A stretch of DNA of 24,278 nucleotides from Candidatus Nitrosopolaris nunavutensis (GCA_002501855.1 DAOM01000005.1:1-24278), one strand, 5' to 3'; positions 14,459 through 21,765 are shown, counted from the first letter of the stretch. The notes: generated from the sequence alone by a model not told the origin. Translations and numbers: made by a program.

Positions 14459-15037
14459 ATGGAACCCAAGTTAAAAATTCTGGGTTTTGCAGGAAGTTTG
14501 AGAGTGGGTCCATATAATAAAGCCTTCCTACGCGCGGCTGCTGATCTGCTCCCAGACGATACAACTTTGGAAATCTTCGACCTTAATGGTATTCCTCCGT
14601 TTAATCAGGATCTTGAAATGGATATGCCTGCAAGGGTAAAGCAATTAAAATCAAAAATAAGAGAAGCAGATGCCATGTTGATTGCTACTCCAGAATATAA
14701 TTATTCTGTACCTCGAGTCCTAAAGAATGCGATTGATTCAGCGTCAAGACCATACGGTGATAATCCATTTAATGAAAAACCAGTTGCAATCATTAACGCA
14801 TCTATTGGGATGCTTGGTGGCGCGAGCGCAATATCATTTACGTCAGATGTTTGCGTTCCTGAAATGCATCCAGTTAATGGCCTAGAGGTGATAGTCACGT
14901 TTGCACAGAATAAGTTTGACGCAAATGGCAAACTAACTGATGAGAACACCAGAAACTTCTTAAAAAAACTACTTCAAAACCTTGCTATCTGGACTAAAAA
15001 ATTGGTTCATACAGTATGTGAACTAGGCCAAACCTAA
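14459..15037 (+). CDS. NADPH-dependent FMN reductase-family protein with an internal frame-swapped segment
   Basis: The flavodoxin-like fold is clear: KILGFAGSLRVGPYNKAFLR (phosphate-binding loop), DLNGIPPFNQDLE, ADAMLIATPEYNYSVPRVLK with NAIDSASRP (the PEYN flavin loop), KPVAIINASIGMLGG and the end KFDANGKLTDENTR. Start ATG 14459 gives 192 residues, the normal length; the in-frame TTG 14444 is less likely. At 14823-14861 the frame used reads ASAISFTSDVCVPE, whereas the +1 frame reads RAQYHLRQMFAFL, the conserved family sequence. One extra base near 14822 and one missing base near 14862 therefore cancel out, replacing about 13 conserved residues. Activity is doubtful unless the indels are sequencing errors. 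The aldo/keto reductase follows. Confidence 0.8.
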   Translation: MEPKLKILGFAGSLRVGPYNKAFLRAAADLLPDDTTLEIFDLNGIPPFNQDLEMDMPARVKQLKSKIREADAMLIATPEYNYSVPRVLKNAIDSASRPYGDNPFNEKPVAIINASIGMLGGASAISFTSDVCVPEMHPVNGLEVIVTFAQNKFDANGKLTDENTRNFLKKLLQNLAIWTKKLVHTVCELGQT

Positions 15038-15053
15038 ACGCGTATTCTAAACC

Positions 15054-15063
15054 ATATTATAAT
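15054..15063 (+). promoter_or_regulatory. TATA box of the aldo/keto reductase gene
   Basis: ATATTATAAT ends 22 nt upstream of the ATG at 15086. This fits a leaderless transcript and favours 15086 over the in-frame codon at 15071. Confidence 0.5.
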
Positions 15064-15085
15064 TGATAGAGTGATTTTATTATCA

Positions 15086-16231
15086 ATGTCCAAGACATAT
15101 GAAGAACTCAGCGGCTATGCAACTCCGAATGGAACAACGAAATATGTAGATTATGCAACCCAAGAGAAAGGTAAACCTGCTACTCACTTTCGTGTTTTTG
15201 AAGAACTATACTTATCAAGCATAGGAATTGGAACTTATCTTGGTGAGATGACTGCAGAAGACGACAAAGCTGTTGAAAATGCAGTCTATCAATCTGTCAA
15301 ATCAGGTGCCGTGAATGTCATAGATACTGCCATAAATTACAGAGCAATGAGATCAGAGAAAAGTATAGGACGTGGATTGTCTCGTCTGATAAATGATGGC
15401 ATTATTTCGAGAGATCAAGTATTTATATGTACCAAGAATGGCTATGTAACAAATGACGGTGATTATCCTGCAATTGAGGTAATGGAATATGTACAGAAAA
15501 TGTATGTAGCTACAGGAATCATCAAACCAGACGATATTAGTTCTGGCTACAATGTACTCAATCCCGCGTATATTGAAAGATGTATTGATAAATCACTACT
15601 TAACATGCATCTGAGTACTATTGATCTGGTTTATGTACATAATGCATTTGAGAGTTGGTATGAAGATGTTAGCAGAGAAGAATTTATGCAGATGTTGGCA
15701 AAGGTTTTTGAAATTTACGAGAAATACCGTTCAAATAACAAGATACGGTACTATGGAATGGCTACATGGACATGCTTTAGAGTGCGGCCAGGCGACAAGG
15801 AATATTTATCCTTAGAAGATGTAGTTAAATTAGCTGAAAAGATTGGAGGAAAGGAACACGGCTTTCGTTTTATTCAACTTCCCTACAATCTAGCTTATAG
15901 TGAAGCATTGGTTCTAAAAAATCAAACTATCGGTGCTGAAAAAAATTTAAATATACTAGAAGCTGCAGCAAGATTGAACATAGGAATATTTACAAGTATC
16001 CCATTATTCCAGGGACGCTTACTTAGAGCAAGTATTCCTGACTACGGAGGATTAAACGATCAAGTTGCAAAATTAATCCAAATAATTCGTTCAAGTCCTT
16101 CTGTCATTGCACCATTAATAGGTCAAAAAAAACCCGAGCATGTTGAGCAAAATCTTAAAATCTCAGACGTTCCCCCTATGAATGAAGAACAGTACAAGAA
16201 AACCATTCAGATGCTGTTAAAGGGAGAGTGA
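15086..16231 (+). CDS. aldo/keto reductase family oxidoreductase
   Basis: A complete 381-residue AKR. The catalytic tetrad can be placed: Asp80 and Tyr85 (VIDTAINY), Lys117 (FICTKNG) and His185 (LVYVHNAFE). The barrel continues through IRYYGMATWTCFR, RFIQLPYNLAYSEALVL and FTSIPLFQGRLL to the NADPH-binding end (SPSVIAPLIGQKKPEHVEQN). It is longer than most AKRs because of an N-terminal extension (TYEELSGYATPNGTTKYVDY) and a loop around residues 125-155. It should reduce aldehydes or ketones with NADPH in the cytosol. It starts 49 nt after the FMN reductase with its own TATA box, so independent transcription is likely. A terminator-like hairpin follows 30 nt after the stop. Confidence 0.9.
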   Translation: MSKTYEELSGYATPNGTTKYVDYATQEKGKPATHFRVFEELYLSSIGIGTYLGEMTAEDDKAVENAVYQSVKSGAVNVIDTAINYRAMRSEKSIGRGLSRLINDGIISRDQVFICTKNGYVTNDGDYPAIEVMEYVQKMYVATGIIKPDDISSGYNVLNPAYIERCIDKSLLNMHLSTIDLVYVHNAFESWYEDVSREEFMQMLAKVFEIYEKYRSNNKIRYYGMATWTCFRVRPGDKEYLSLEDVVKLAEKIGGKEHGFRFIQLPYNLAYSEALVLKNQTIGAEKNLNILEAAARLNIGIFTSIPLFQGRLLRASIPDYGGLNDQVAKLIQIIRSSPSVIAPLIGQKKPEHVEQNLKISDVPPMNEEQYKKTIQMLLKGE

Positions 16232-16261
16232 ACACCGTATATTGGCGCAGTTGTATTAGAT

Positions 16262-16287
16262 TATTCCTCGAGTAAGCCTGAGGAATA
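16262..16287 (+). terminator. hairpin after the aldo/keto reductase gene
   Basis: TATTCCTC (16262-16269) and GAGGAATA (16280-16287) form a perfect 8-bp stem with a 10-nt loop, 31 nt after the stop codon. No T-run follows, so it is a stem-loop rather than a classical intrinsic terminator. Confidence 0.45.
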
Positions 16288-16372
16288 TAGGGGGAACTAA
16301 AAGCTGAGTGTTCATTTCAGAGGCAGCCCATGCTATTTTCCTACGCCCTTTAAGAGCCCTAATTATCGTTCA

Positions 16373-16541
16373 TCTTCCTGCCGTAATCGTCTTAGTCTTT
16401 CCTTCTCTTTTCGACTAGTAGGTAAATATCTTAATTGCATTCCATAGCATGGACATAACATACCACCGTAATAGAGTATAATACTTCACATTGCCTACAA
16501 TAATCTATGAGGTACGCGCTCGGTCTATAATCAAACGGCAT
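16373..16541 (-). pseudogene. small zinc-ribbon protein with a frameshift
   Basis: From the ATG at 16539-16541 the minus strand reads MPFDYRPSAYLIDYCRQCEV, and after a change of frame YYGGMLCPCYGMQLRYLPTS followed by a basic helix (RKEKERLRRLRQEDER), stopping at 16373. Together this is a ~55-residue protein with two CxxC knuckles (C-RQ-C and C-P-C) and a Lys/Arg-rich tail, a form I associate with Nitrososphaeria, probably nucleic-acid binding. Two extra bases (or one missing) near 16475, in the TATTATACTC stretch, break the frame. The ends look complete, so a single indel is the only visible defect. Confidence 0.6.
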
Positions 16542-16648
16542 TTGGACGATGGTCGAGGCAGCAAGATTTTCTAGTTTTACGAACCAAAACTTCAATTTAC
16601 AAGACTTAAACTAGTACTAGCTTCACTATTCCGTAGGACAGGAGACGG

Positions 16649-17026
16649 GATGTTATTTTCTCTAATGATGTATTGCATTGGATACATGACCATAAAAAAA
16701 GTGTTTGAACATTTTTGGAAAAAGCTAAGAAGTAATGGGCAGCTATTGATTCAGTGTGGAGGTTATGGACATTTACAAAAAATTTACGTCCTCTTAAACA
16801 AATTACAGGAGTTAATAAGTTCAGCGAGTATTTCAAAAACTGCGAGGAACCCTGGCATTTCGCAAAGGCCGAAGAAACGACCGATCTATTAGCAAAGACA
16901 GGATTTAAGAATATCGACGTCTCCCTATCTAATGAGTGTGCTAGGCTTGTAGAACACAAGTGATATTCTTCATTTATGAAAACTGTAGTAATGAAACCTT
17001 TTCTTGGACTATCTCCCAACCTATGA
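16649..17026 (+). pseudogene. methyltransferase remnant in three frames
   Basis: The end of a trans-aconitate-methyltransferase-like SAM enzyme is spread over three frames. These are DVIFSNDVLHWIHDHKKS (motif II/post-II region), then FEHFWKKLRSNGQLLIQCGG (motif III), then ITGVNKFSEYFKNCEEPWHF and FAKAEETTDLLAKTGFKNID. A TGA at 16961-16963 interrupts the last frame, after which FMKTVVMKPFLGLSPN runs to a final TGA at 17024-17026. The first half, including the SAM-binding GxGxG motif, is missing upstream of 16649. At least two frameshifts, one nonsense codon and a 5' truncation make this a clear pseudogene. It is unrelated in detail to the methyltransferase at 8797. Confidence 0.75.
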
Positions 17027-17375
17027 ATTAAAAAATATATACCTCGAGCTAGTTATATATAAAGTCTGCCACTACCAAAAATAATAAAGAATTATCTCAT
17101 CCTTGAGTATTAGACTATGTTAGGCTAAGCATTACAGCTAAGAAAACATAACACGGTAGGTTGCTCCTTCCCTATTGAGGGTTTCATTTGCTAATCGTTA
17201 ATGCTCTCTTTCTAATCTCGACATCATGTCAATTTGAACATAATTCCACGACCGGGGAAACCAGAAGAACCTGCGCTCGAAGGTTGGAAAAGCTGGCAGT
17301 AAATGACAGTATCTGGGAATACCACGCTAGCTCTTTCCAAAAAAATTAAAATAAATCGCTAAAACACGTAGTATA
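17027..17375. other. intergenic region with strong TATA and hairpins
   Basis: No gene was found. A strong TATATATAAA-type box lies near 17053-17062 with no coding start at the matching distance, so an untranslated transcript is conceivable. Further on, AACCT/AGGTT (17268-17285) and a longer stem TTGGAAAAGCTGGC against GCTAGCTCTTTCCAA (17284-17340, imperfect) could fold. No tRNA features were found. TTAAAATAAATC at about 17345-17356 is the likely TATA element of the gene at 17376. Confidence 0.3.
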
Positions 17376-17615
17376 ATGAGTCCTCGTCAAGACTTTCTTC
17401 CTCTAACTCATGGTAGGCAGGCATTCGGCTGCTCTAATTGTGGAACACATTATATTGTATTTCCACCAACCTCAGAATATATTTCTACTATGCTTGAACC
17501 TTGTCCAAGAGTCGATTATCAGAAGAGCTTCTATGACTGCATAAAGTGTAAACACAGAAATATGTTCTATTGGCATAAAAGACATCGTGAAGACAGACTT
17601 TTGTTTTCTGTATAA
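17376..17615 (+). CDS. small zinc-ribbon protein
   Basis: A 79-residue protein from ATG 17376. It has CxxC at residues 19-22 (FGCSNCGTHY) and a second CxxC (DCIKCKHRN) about 35 residues later, a plain zinc ribbon, with an extra Cys in LEPCPRVDY. The tail is rich in His and Arg (WHKRHREDR), which suggests contact with nucleic acid. A TATA-like tract about 25 nt upstream gives a leaderless message. The frame is intact. Function unknown. Confidence 0.7.
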   Translation: MSPRQDFLPLTHGRQAFGCSNCGTHYIVFPPTSEYISTMLEPCPRVDYQKSFYDCIKCKHRNMFYWHKRHREDRLLFSV

Positions 17616-17699
17616 AAAAATAGTTCAGTTTTTTTATATGAATAATTCTGAAGCTTATATTAGATAATGTTATTGGAAATAATAGATAATACTCATGCC

Positions 17700-17931
17700 T
17701 CATACATCATACATCACTTTAATCGCTACGCCCCCAAAACCACTAAAGCTACCACCCCACGGTAGTAGAAGGAGGAAGAAAAGCAGTATTAATTACTTCA
17801 ATGCCATATCCTACCCAAGTTCTATCACTGTCTCTAATTAAATAATCTATCAAATGAAAACCATAATTGTTAACAAATCCGTGATTTTTAAAGACTACTT
17901 CAAAAGTTAACTCATCCAATATTGGTAACAA
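17700..17931 (-). pseudogene. beta-rich protein fragment with a homopolymer frameshift
   Basis: The minus strand encodes a plausible beta-sandwich piece: ELTFEVVFKNHGFVNNYGFH, LIDYLIRDSDRTWVGYGIEV and INTAFLPPSTT. It then hits a TAG at 17749-17751. Reading one base over within the G4 run (17755-17758) gives a natural glycine-rich ending, WGGSFSGFGGVAIKVMYDV, to a TGA at 17700-17702. This points to a single-base indel in the homopolymer. The start (TTG 17931) is weak and the N-terminus may be missing. The family is not recognised. Confidence 0.4.
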
Positions 17932-18143
17932 TGGTATCTTGTTCTAACTTGGATCTAAATTCCCTGCACTCCGCACTTGTTGTTCGAAAGAAAGGAGCAG
18001 TCATTCCAAGAGATATACAGCTACACTTTCATGGCGTAAGTTGCAAGATAATATGGCAACCAACAACTAGTGTTAATATCAGACCCACAGAAATTGGAGG
18101 AAGATTCGTAGCAGATAACGCAAACCTCGAAATATTAATCTAA
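17931..18143 (+). CDS. hypothetical small protein
   Basis: ATG 17931 opens 70 codons to TAA 18141-18143. The product is basic in the first half (VVRKKGAVIPRDIQLHFHGV) and then CKIIWQPTTSVNIRPTEIGG, with a beta-strand pattern and no membrane segment. The opposite strand of this stretch is not protein-like. Without a recognised family or a clear promoter the call is modest; it may be a remnant of a longer gene. Confidence 0.35.
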   Translation: MVSCSNLDLNSLHSALVVRKKGAVIPRDIQLHFHGVSCKIIWQPTTSVNIRPTEIGGRFVADNANLEILI

Positions 18144-18153
18144 TCTATAGGAA

Positions 18154-18162
18154 TTAATATAA
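18154..18162 (+). promoter_or_regulatory. TATA box deciding the TTG start at 18182
   Basis: TTAATATAA is centred 24 nt upstream of TTG 18182, which makes that codon the expected first base region of a leaderless transcript. Confidence 0.5.
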
Positions 18163-18181
18163 GCCTGGTCTAAAAATAACT

Positions 18182-18715
18182 TTGAATAAGCTGAATAAGG
18201 GATTGGGTAACAAGAGAAATCAAAAGAATAAAAGGGATGACAGTTACGTTGCGATTAATAGACGTAGGAGAAAGCGGAATATGATAATGATAATAATACC
18301 TATTGTAGCAGCTGTTATAGCATTTGGAGTCAGTTCTACTTCTCTTTATTCTACACAAGGACCGAAACCTTTAGTGGAACATATCCACCCGCACCTTACT
18401 GTTACTTTTGATGGTACTTCCACTCCTGTTCCATCACAAATAGGGATAGATTCATCATTATGGAAGGTTCATTCTCTAGACCAATATGGTACACCAGGAA
18501 TTGCTCCATTACATACCCATGACGCCAGTGGTACCATTCATGTAGAATCTACAGCAAACAGAAATTATACGCTAGGCGATTTTCTAGATATATGGGGAGG
18601 CTTAGATACAAATGGTAAGACAGTCCGAGCGAGCGTTGACGGTAAGCCGGTCTCAGATTTTAGAGACATTATTCTTCGAGACGGCGAGCAAATTAATTTA
18701 AATGTCGGAAGGTAA
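18182..18715 (+). CDS. membrane-anchored His-rich extracytoplasmic protein
   Basis: A 177-residue protein: a very basic cytoplasmic N-terminus (KLNKGLGNKRNQKNKRDD and INRRRRKRN), one membrane helix (about residues 34-56, MIMIIIPIVAAVIAFGV), then an extracytoplasmic domain. That domain has HIHPHLTVTFDG, VPSQIGI, PLHTHDASGTIHVES and YTLGDFLDIWGGL, ending DFRDIILRDGEQINLNVG. The paired His clusters (HIHPH and HTHD) look like a metal site, perhaps copper. I know this motif set from uncharacterised thaumarchaeal and bacterial proteins; the function is not established. The start is TTG 18182, supported by a TATA box at the right distance. A stem-loop follows the gene. Confidence 0.75.
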   Translation: MNKLNKGLGNKRNQKNKRDDSYVAINRRRRKRNMIMIIIPIVAAVIAFGVSSTSLYSTQGPKPLVEHIHPHLTVTFDGTSTPVPSQIGIDSSLWKVHSLDQYGTPGIAPLHTHDASGTIHVESTANRNYTLGDFLDIWGGLDTNGKTVRASVDGKPVSDFRDIILRDGEQINLNVGR

Positions 18716-18735
18716 AAGTAAAAAATTTATATTTT

Positions 18736-18771
18736 AAGATAATTCAGATTAAGACAGTGAATCTGTATCTT
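18736..18771 (+). terminator. stem-loop after the His-rich protein gene
   Basis: AAGATA plus CAGATT (with three bulged bases between) on the left pairs with AATCTG plus TATCTT on the right: 12 bp in total around a 9-nt loop, 21 nt after the stop codon. The rest of 18716-19028 shows no convincing gene; a minus-strand open frame there (18727-18924) looks only partly protein-like. Confidence 0.4.
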
Positions 18772-19028
18772 AACGATAAAGAAGAACAGGCCAGAATCAT
18801 TCTGATAAAATTCTAGAACGACTCTACCAAATGCCCTGAATATCATTTTTACGTGCTCCCTTATTACTCTTGACAATATCATAGTGGTAGCAGTACTCGG
18901 CAATGAAGCCTCCGATTGACCCAATGTTTGAGAAATCGATCTTTTGAAAAAAGCAACAACATACCTGTGCAGTCCCAGTTTATTTTATTTCAGTCCCCAG
19001 AAGTGTTTGCTATCTCCTTACTTATCTA

Positions 19029-19904
19029 CTATACTTCTAATAACTTGCTTTCATCAAAAGATTTTGAATTATACCAGTTGTATCTAAAATAATCTAGACA
19101 CCATTCATGAAATAATGGGTCTTCACTATAGAATACTGAATTCATATCTGTCTCTCCTTGTCCTTTCGCTGTGGGGAACATAACAGTTGCTTGCTTTTCG
19201 TTTAAGACTATTGCTACCTCTATTCGATCAACCATCCTTCTTTCTACTATCCCTTTTTTTATGAATTCATGGAAGCCAGCGTTTTTCAAAAGTTCAGTTC
19301 GCTTCTTTGGCACCATAGCTTTTTGAGGTAGAATATAATTAAAGTTGATACCACCATGTTCTTTTATTTTTGGTATTACTGCTTCAATCAAATCTAGTGG
19401 GATTTGTGGTAACATTCCGTATATGTACTCGGTAGATTCTCTGTAAATATGCTGTTTCCATAGCTCAATAACAGCTACTAATCCTGAAATAAACTCGCAG
19501 TTATTCAAGGCGCCAATTCTCTGGATGAATTTCATTCGAGTTTCTTTTCCGAAGGTATGAGTTGAAAAATATTCTTTATTTCTTGACAAAAAATCAAAAG
19601 TTGCAATCTGATTTATGATGGTATTTCCGAAAGTTGTTAAGGAAAATATTCCCGCGGAATCTTTTTTGATCAACCCAGCATCCATTAATCTGTTAAGATT
19701 TCTATGAACTTCTTGCATAGTAACATTAAGATGCTTTGCAAGTTTTGAAAGGTTGTAAACTCCGGTTTCCGACTGTTGCCTATTTAGTTTAAACAGTATA
19801 GATAGCCTCTGATCACTAGCTAGCTCAAAGAAGATCCGTTGTGTACTTTCAATGTGGCGACTACTGCTCCTCGAGTTAGTTAAATTAGCGTCATCTGAAT
19901 GCAT
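19029..19904 (-). CDS. winged-helix transcriptional regulator with FilR1-type domain
   Basis: A complete 291-residue regulator. Residues 18-100 form an ArsR/MarR-like winged helix (QRIFFELASDQRLSILFKLN, NLSKLAKHLNVTMQEVHRNL, NRLMDAGLIKKDSAGIFSLT). Residues 120-285 resemble the methanogenesis regulatory protein FilR1 domain (former DUF1724): the region YIYGMLPQIPLDLIEAVIPK, FNYILPQK, VERRMVDRIEVAIVLNEKQA and SEDPLFHEWCLDYFRYNWYN. Proteins of this type are numerous in Thaumarchaeota and are thought to sense small ligands. The ATG at 19904 sits in GTATACATG with an ATATAA-like tract 12-22 nt upstream. It stands alone, so its target is not evident. Confidence 0.85.
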   Translation of the reverse strand: MHSDDANLTNSRSSSRHIESTQRIFFELASDQRLSILFKLNRQQSETGVYNLSKLAKHLNVTMQEVHRNLNRLMDAGLIKKDSAGIFSLTTFGNTIINQIATFDFLSRNKEYFSTHTFGKETRMKFIQRIGALNNCEFISGLVAVIELWKQHIYRESTEYIYGMLPQIPLDLIEAVIPKIKEHGGINFNYILPQKAMVPKKRTELLKNAGFHEFIKKGIVERRMVDRIEVAIVLNEKQATVMFPTAKGQGETDMNSVFYSEDPLFHEWCLDYFRYNWYNSKSFDESKLLEV

Positions 19905-20529
19905 GTATACCTATAGTTATATTACTTTGTGAAATTCTTTTCTATTCTATATTGTTCTTATTCTCAGATTCTAAGCCATCAAGTAATAATAGAGGAATAA
20001 ATAAATTACTATTGGCAGTCAAAAACATGTAATACTAGGACTCTCAAATCGTGGTATGCTAGACTACTACAAAATATTCAAAGAAGAGATGCAATTAATC
20101 AACGAAATGAACAGAGACAGTACGAACAGCTGAATTGTCTTGCTACAAATTTCATAAATGTCTCCAATTCATTCTATAGCCTGGAACAATGGCGTCAGAC
20201 AACTATTTTTCATATTGATCTTGTCTTCGTCAAAAGAATAGAGGTATCGCTATAGTTCAAACAAAGTCAGGCAGAGGTGCGGCTATTATCTTTACTTCGA
20301 ACTGTTAGTAGATACTATTGGCCGTTGTCTTGGCAGGCTAAGTTATCAAACCGGTGTCCCACTCACACATATCGAATTCAATCATCGCTTGGACTTCATG
20401 ATTCGCATTCAAAAATCAATATTATCTCCACTCTAGAATGGTCTTAATTAATTATGCAATGACAAATTTCAATAAGTACTTTGAATAAGCAAAATTATTA
20501 GAATCGAAATATGATGATAACAATCCTAA
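19905..20529. other. gap with a putative two-frame gene relic
   Basis: Plus strand 20001-20255 is open for 84 codons with no start codon and reads SWYARLLQNIQRRDAINQRN, then YSLEQWRQTTIFHIDLVFV. A second frame takes over near 20257 and reads GYYLYFELLVDTIGRCLGRL, SYQTGVPLTHIEFNHRLDF and a stop at 20434-20436. Joined, they would give a protein of about 145 residues with one frameshift and a lost start. The join is inferred from protein-like composition only; the family is not recognised. The rest of the gap is AT-rich and featureless. Confidence 0.35.
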
Positions 20530-20790
20530 GTGAAATATACTATAATAACCAAGATCATTAACAATATGATTTTGGCAACGGTAGCACTAGTATTATTCAC
20601 AGCTATGTTGATGTCGGCTGCGTTAGGCTATTCTTACAAGGCGGCAAATGCATCAAGTTTCACAAAAAGGAGTTCTACTAATTGTGAAGGTGATGTGTGC
20701 CACTCGTTAATATGTATCAGCGAAAAGTGCTATAGATCAGTTTCAGCTTTAAACTCGACTCAGCAATTGTTAAATTCGACTAAACCTTAA
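20530..20790 (+). CDS. small secreted Cys-containing peptide
   Basis: An 86-residue protein from GTG 20530. The N-terminus is a signal peptide or anchor: a short basic part, then ILATVALVLFTAMLMSAALG (about residues 14-33), with a possible cleavage after ANA (around residue 41). The mature part is short and holds four Cys in SSTNCEGDVCHSLICISEKC, a pattern suited to two disulfides, followed by a Ser/Asn/Thr tail with glycosylation-type sites. No family is recognised. Small disulfide peptides in archaea may be surface factors or antimicrobials; nothing nearby supports a choice (no transporter, protease or immunity gene). Confidence 0.6.
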   Translation: MKYTIITKIINNMILATVALVLFTAMLMSAALGYSYKAANASSFTKRSSTNCEGDVCHSLICISEKCYRSVSALNSTQQLLNSTKP

Positions 20791-21248
20791 GGAGCTAATA
20801 GGTATTATAAGGGCAATTCTTCTGTGGTATTTCAATCATATCGAGCATAGCGGATTCGGTTGTTCTATTCTTGAAACGAAATTGAAATGTCATCGCATGA
20901 GCGCGAAATTACAATAGCAGCAACCTAGAATTTTTCCTATGCTAACAAACTAGCATCAGTGTTTGTCAGACTTTCTTATTTTGCGTCTGGTAAGTAAAAT
21001 ATTTCATACTAGTTAGCAACGAAGACGGCTAAGATTAATACCAGACCAGAAAGTAAACGAACTCAAGACACTAATTTTAAGTGAGCAAAAGACTAATGAG
21101 TATTTGCAAACCTGACGCCAACTTGGTTTCCTTTATGTAATTTTTAACCTTGTCATGCGAAATCCCTAATACGATGTTCTGATATGCCGAGGTGTATTCA
21201 TAATATGTTTCTCATAAACTTTCGGTACGAAGAACACTGATATATAGT
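20791..21248. other. gap with inverted repeat and a possible minus-strand relic
   Basis: ATGCTA (20939-20944) and TAGCAT (20951-20956) form perfect 6-bp arms around ACAAAC. On the minus strand, 21240 down to about 21180 reads PKVYEKHIMNTPRHIRTSY, and a neighbouring frame continues GISHDKVKNYIKETKLASGL to a stop at 21077-21079. This could be a frameshifted remnant, but the evidence is only that both frames look like protein. A TATATA box at 21241-21246 serves the next gene. Confidence 0.3.
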
Positions 21249-21281
21249 ATGCATGTACTCTTACTTAGTGGTTATACGATA

Positions 21282-21581
21282 ATGTCAGACAACGAGTATC
21301 GCAAACTATCAGAAGCAGAGATTAAGAATGAGCTCGGCAAATTAGATGGATGGAAGGTGGTCAGCGGTAAGCTAAGCCGAACTTTGCAATTTGAGAACTT
21401 CATTCAAGCGTTTAGTTTTATGACCAAAGTCGCCTTGGAAGCTGAGAAAATAAATCATCATCCAGAATGGTTTAACGTTTACGACCGGCTTGATATTAAC
21501 CTAATAACACATGATTTAAATGGCATAAGTACGTATGATATCAAACTGGCACGCACTATTAACCAGCTATATTTACGATAG
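21282..21581 (+). CDS. pterin-4a-carbinolamine dehydratase
   Basis: A 99-residue protein of the PCD/DCoH family. The active-site signature is complete: EKINHHPEWFNVYDRLDINL with His59, His60 and Trp63, and ITHDLNGISTYDIKLA with His77 and Asp78. The N-terminal part has the usual LDGWKVVSGKLSRTLQFENF. The enzyme dehydrates 4a-hydroxy-tetrahydropterins; archaeal copies may work in pterin recycling or molybdopterin-related chemistry. An upstream in-frame ATG (21249) adds 11 hydrophobic residues, but the TATA box at 21241-21246 would place transcription start after it, so ATG 21282 is preferred. The gene is intact. Confidence 0.92.
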   Translation: MSDNEYRKLSEAEIKNELGKLDGWKVVSGKLSRTLQFENFIQAFSFMTKVALEAEKINHHPEWFNVYDRLDINLITHDLNGISTYDIKLARTINQLYLR

Positions 21582-21625
21582 ATATCGCTGAACATTATTT
21601 TTGGTACCATACCCGGAAACAAGTC

Positions 21626-21638
21626 ATCATGGCATGAT
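21626..21638. promoter_or_regulatory. 13-bp palindrome
   Basis: ATCATG G CATGAT is a perfect inverted repeat about 20 nt before the transposase fragment. It could be a remnant of an element end or a binding site; neither is shown. Confidence 0.2.
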
Positions 21639-21650
21639 TTTAACTAATCA

Positions 21651-21765
21651 TTAATTGGATTTGGTCGTGTTCTGATTGATGTTGGTTTACTTAAATCAGC
21701 GGATGTTGAAATTAAAAATATGAATGAAGGGAAAGTGGGAGCACCATTTCAATATAGCAACATTC
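21651..21765 (+). mobile_element. N-terminal fragment of a DDE transposase
   Basis: The frame reads LIGFGRVLIDVGLLKSADVE followed by IKNMNEGKVGAPFQYSN, which resembles the N-terminal region of IS5-like archaeal transposases (a start like VLIDxGLLxxxDVEIKxMNxGKxGxPFxY). After about base 21765 the similarity stops abruptly. The catalytic DDE domain and the terminal inverted repeats are missing, so this is a dead scrap of an insertion sequence. The following bases to 22110 contain no recognisable gene. Confidence 0.5.

Noticed and set aside
17221..17340. Foldable segment considered as a tRNA or other structured RNA.
   Set aside because: No T-loop GTTCGA-type sequence, no anticodon stem and no 7-bp acceptor stem could be found; only imperfect hairpins.
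18727..18924. Minus-strand open frame of 65 codons between the His-rich protein and the FilR1 regulator.
   Set aside because: It runs through the stem-loop after 18715 and has an Ile/Asn-rich tail; length is within chance expectation at this AT content.
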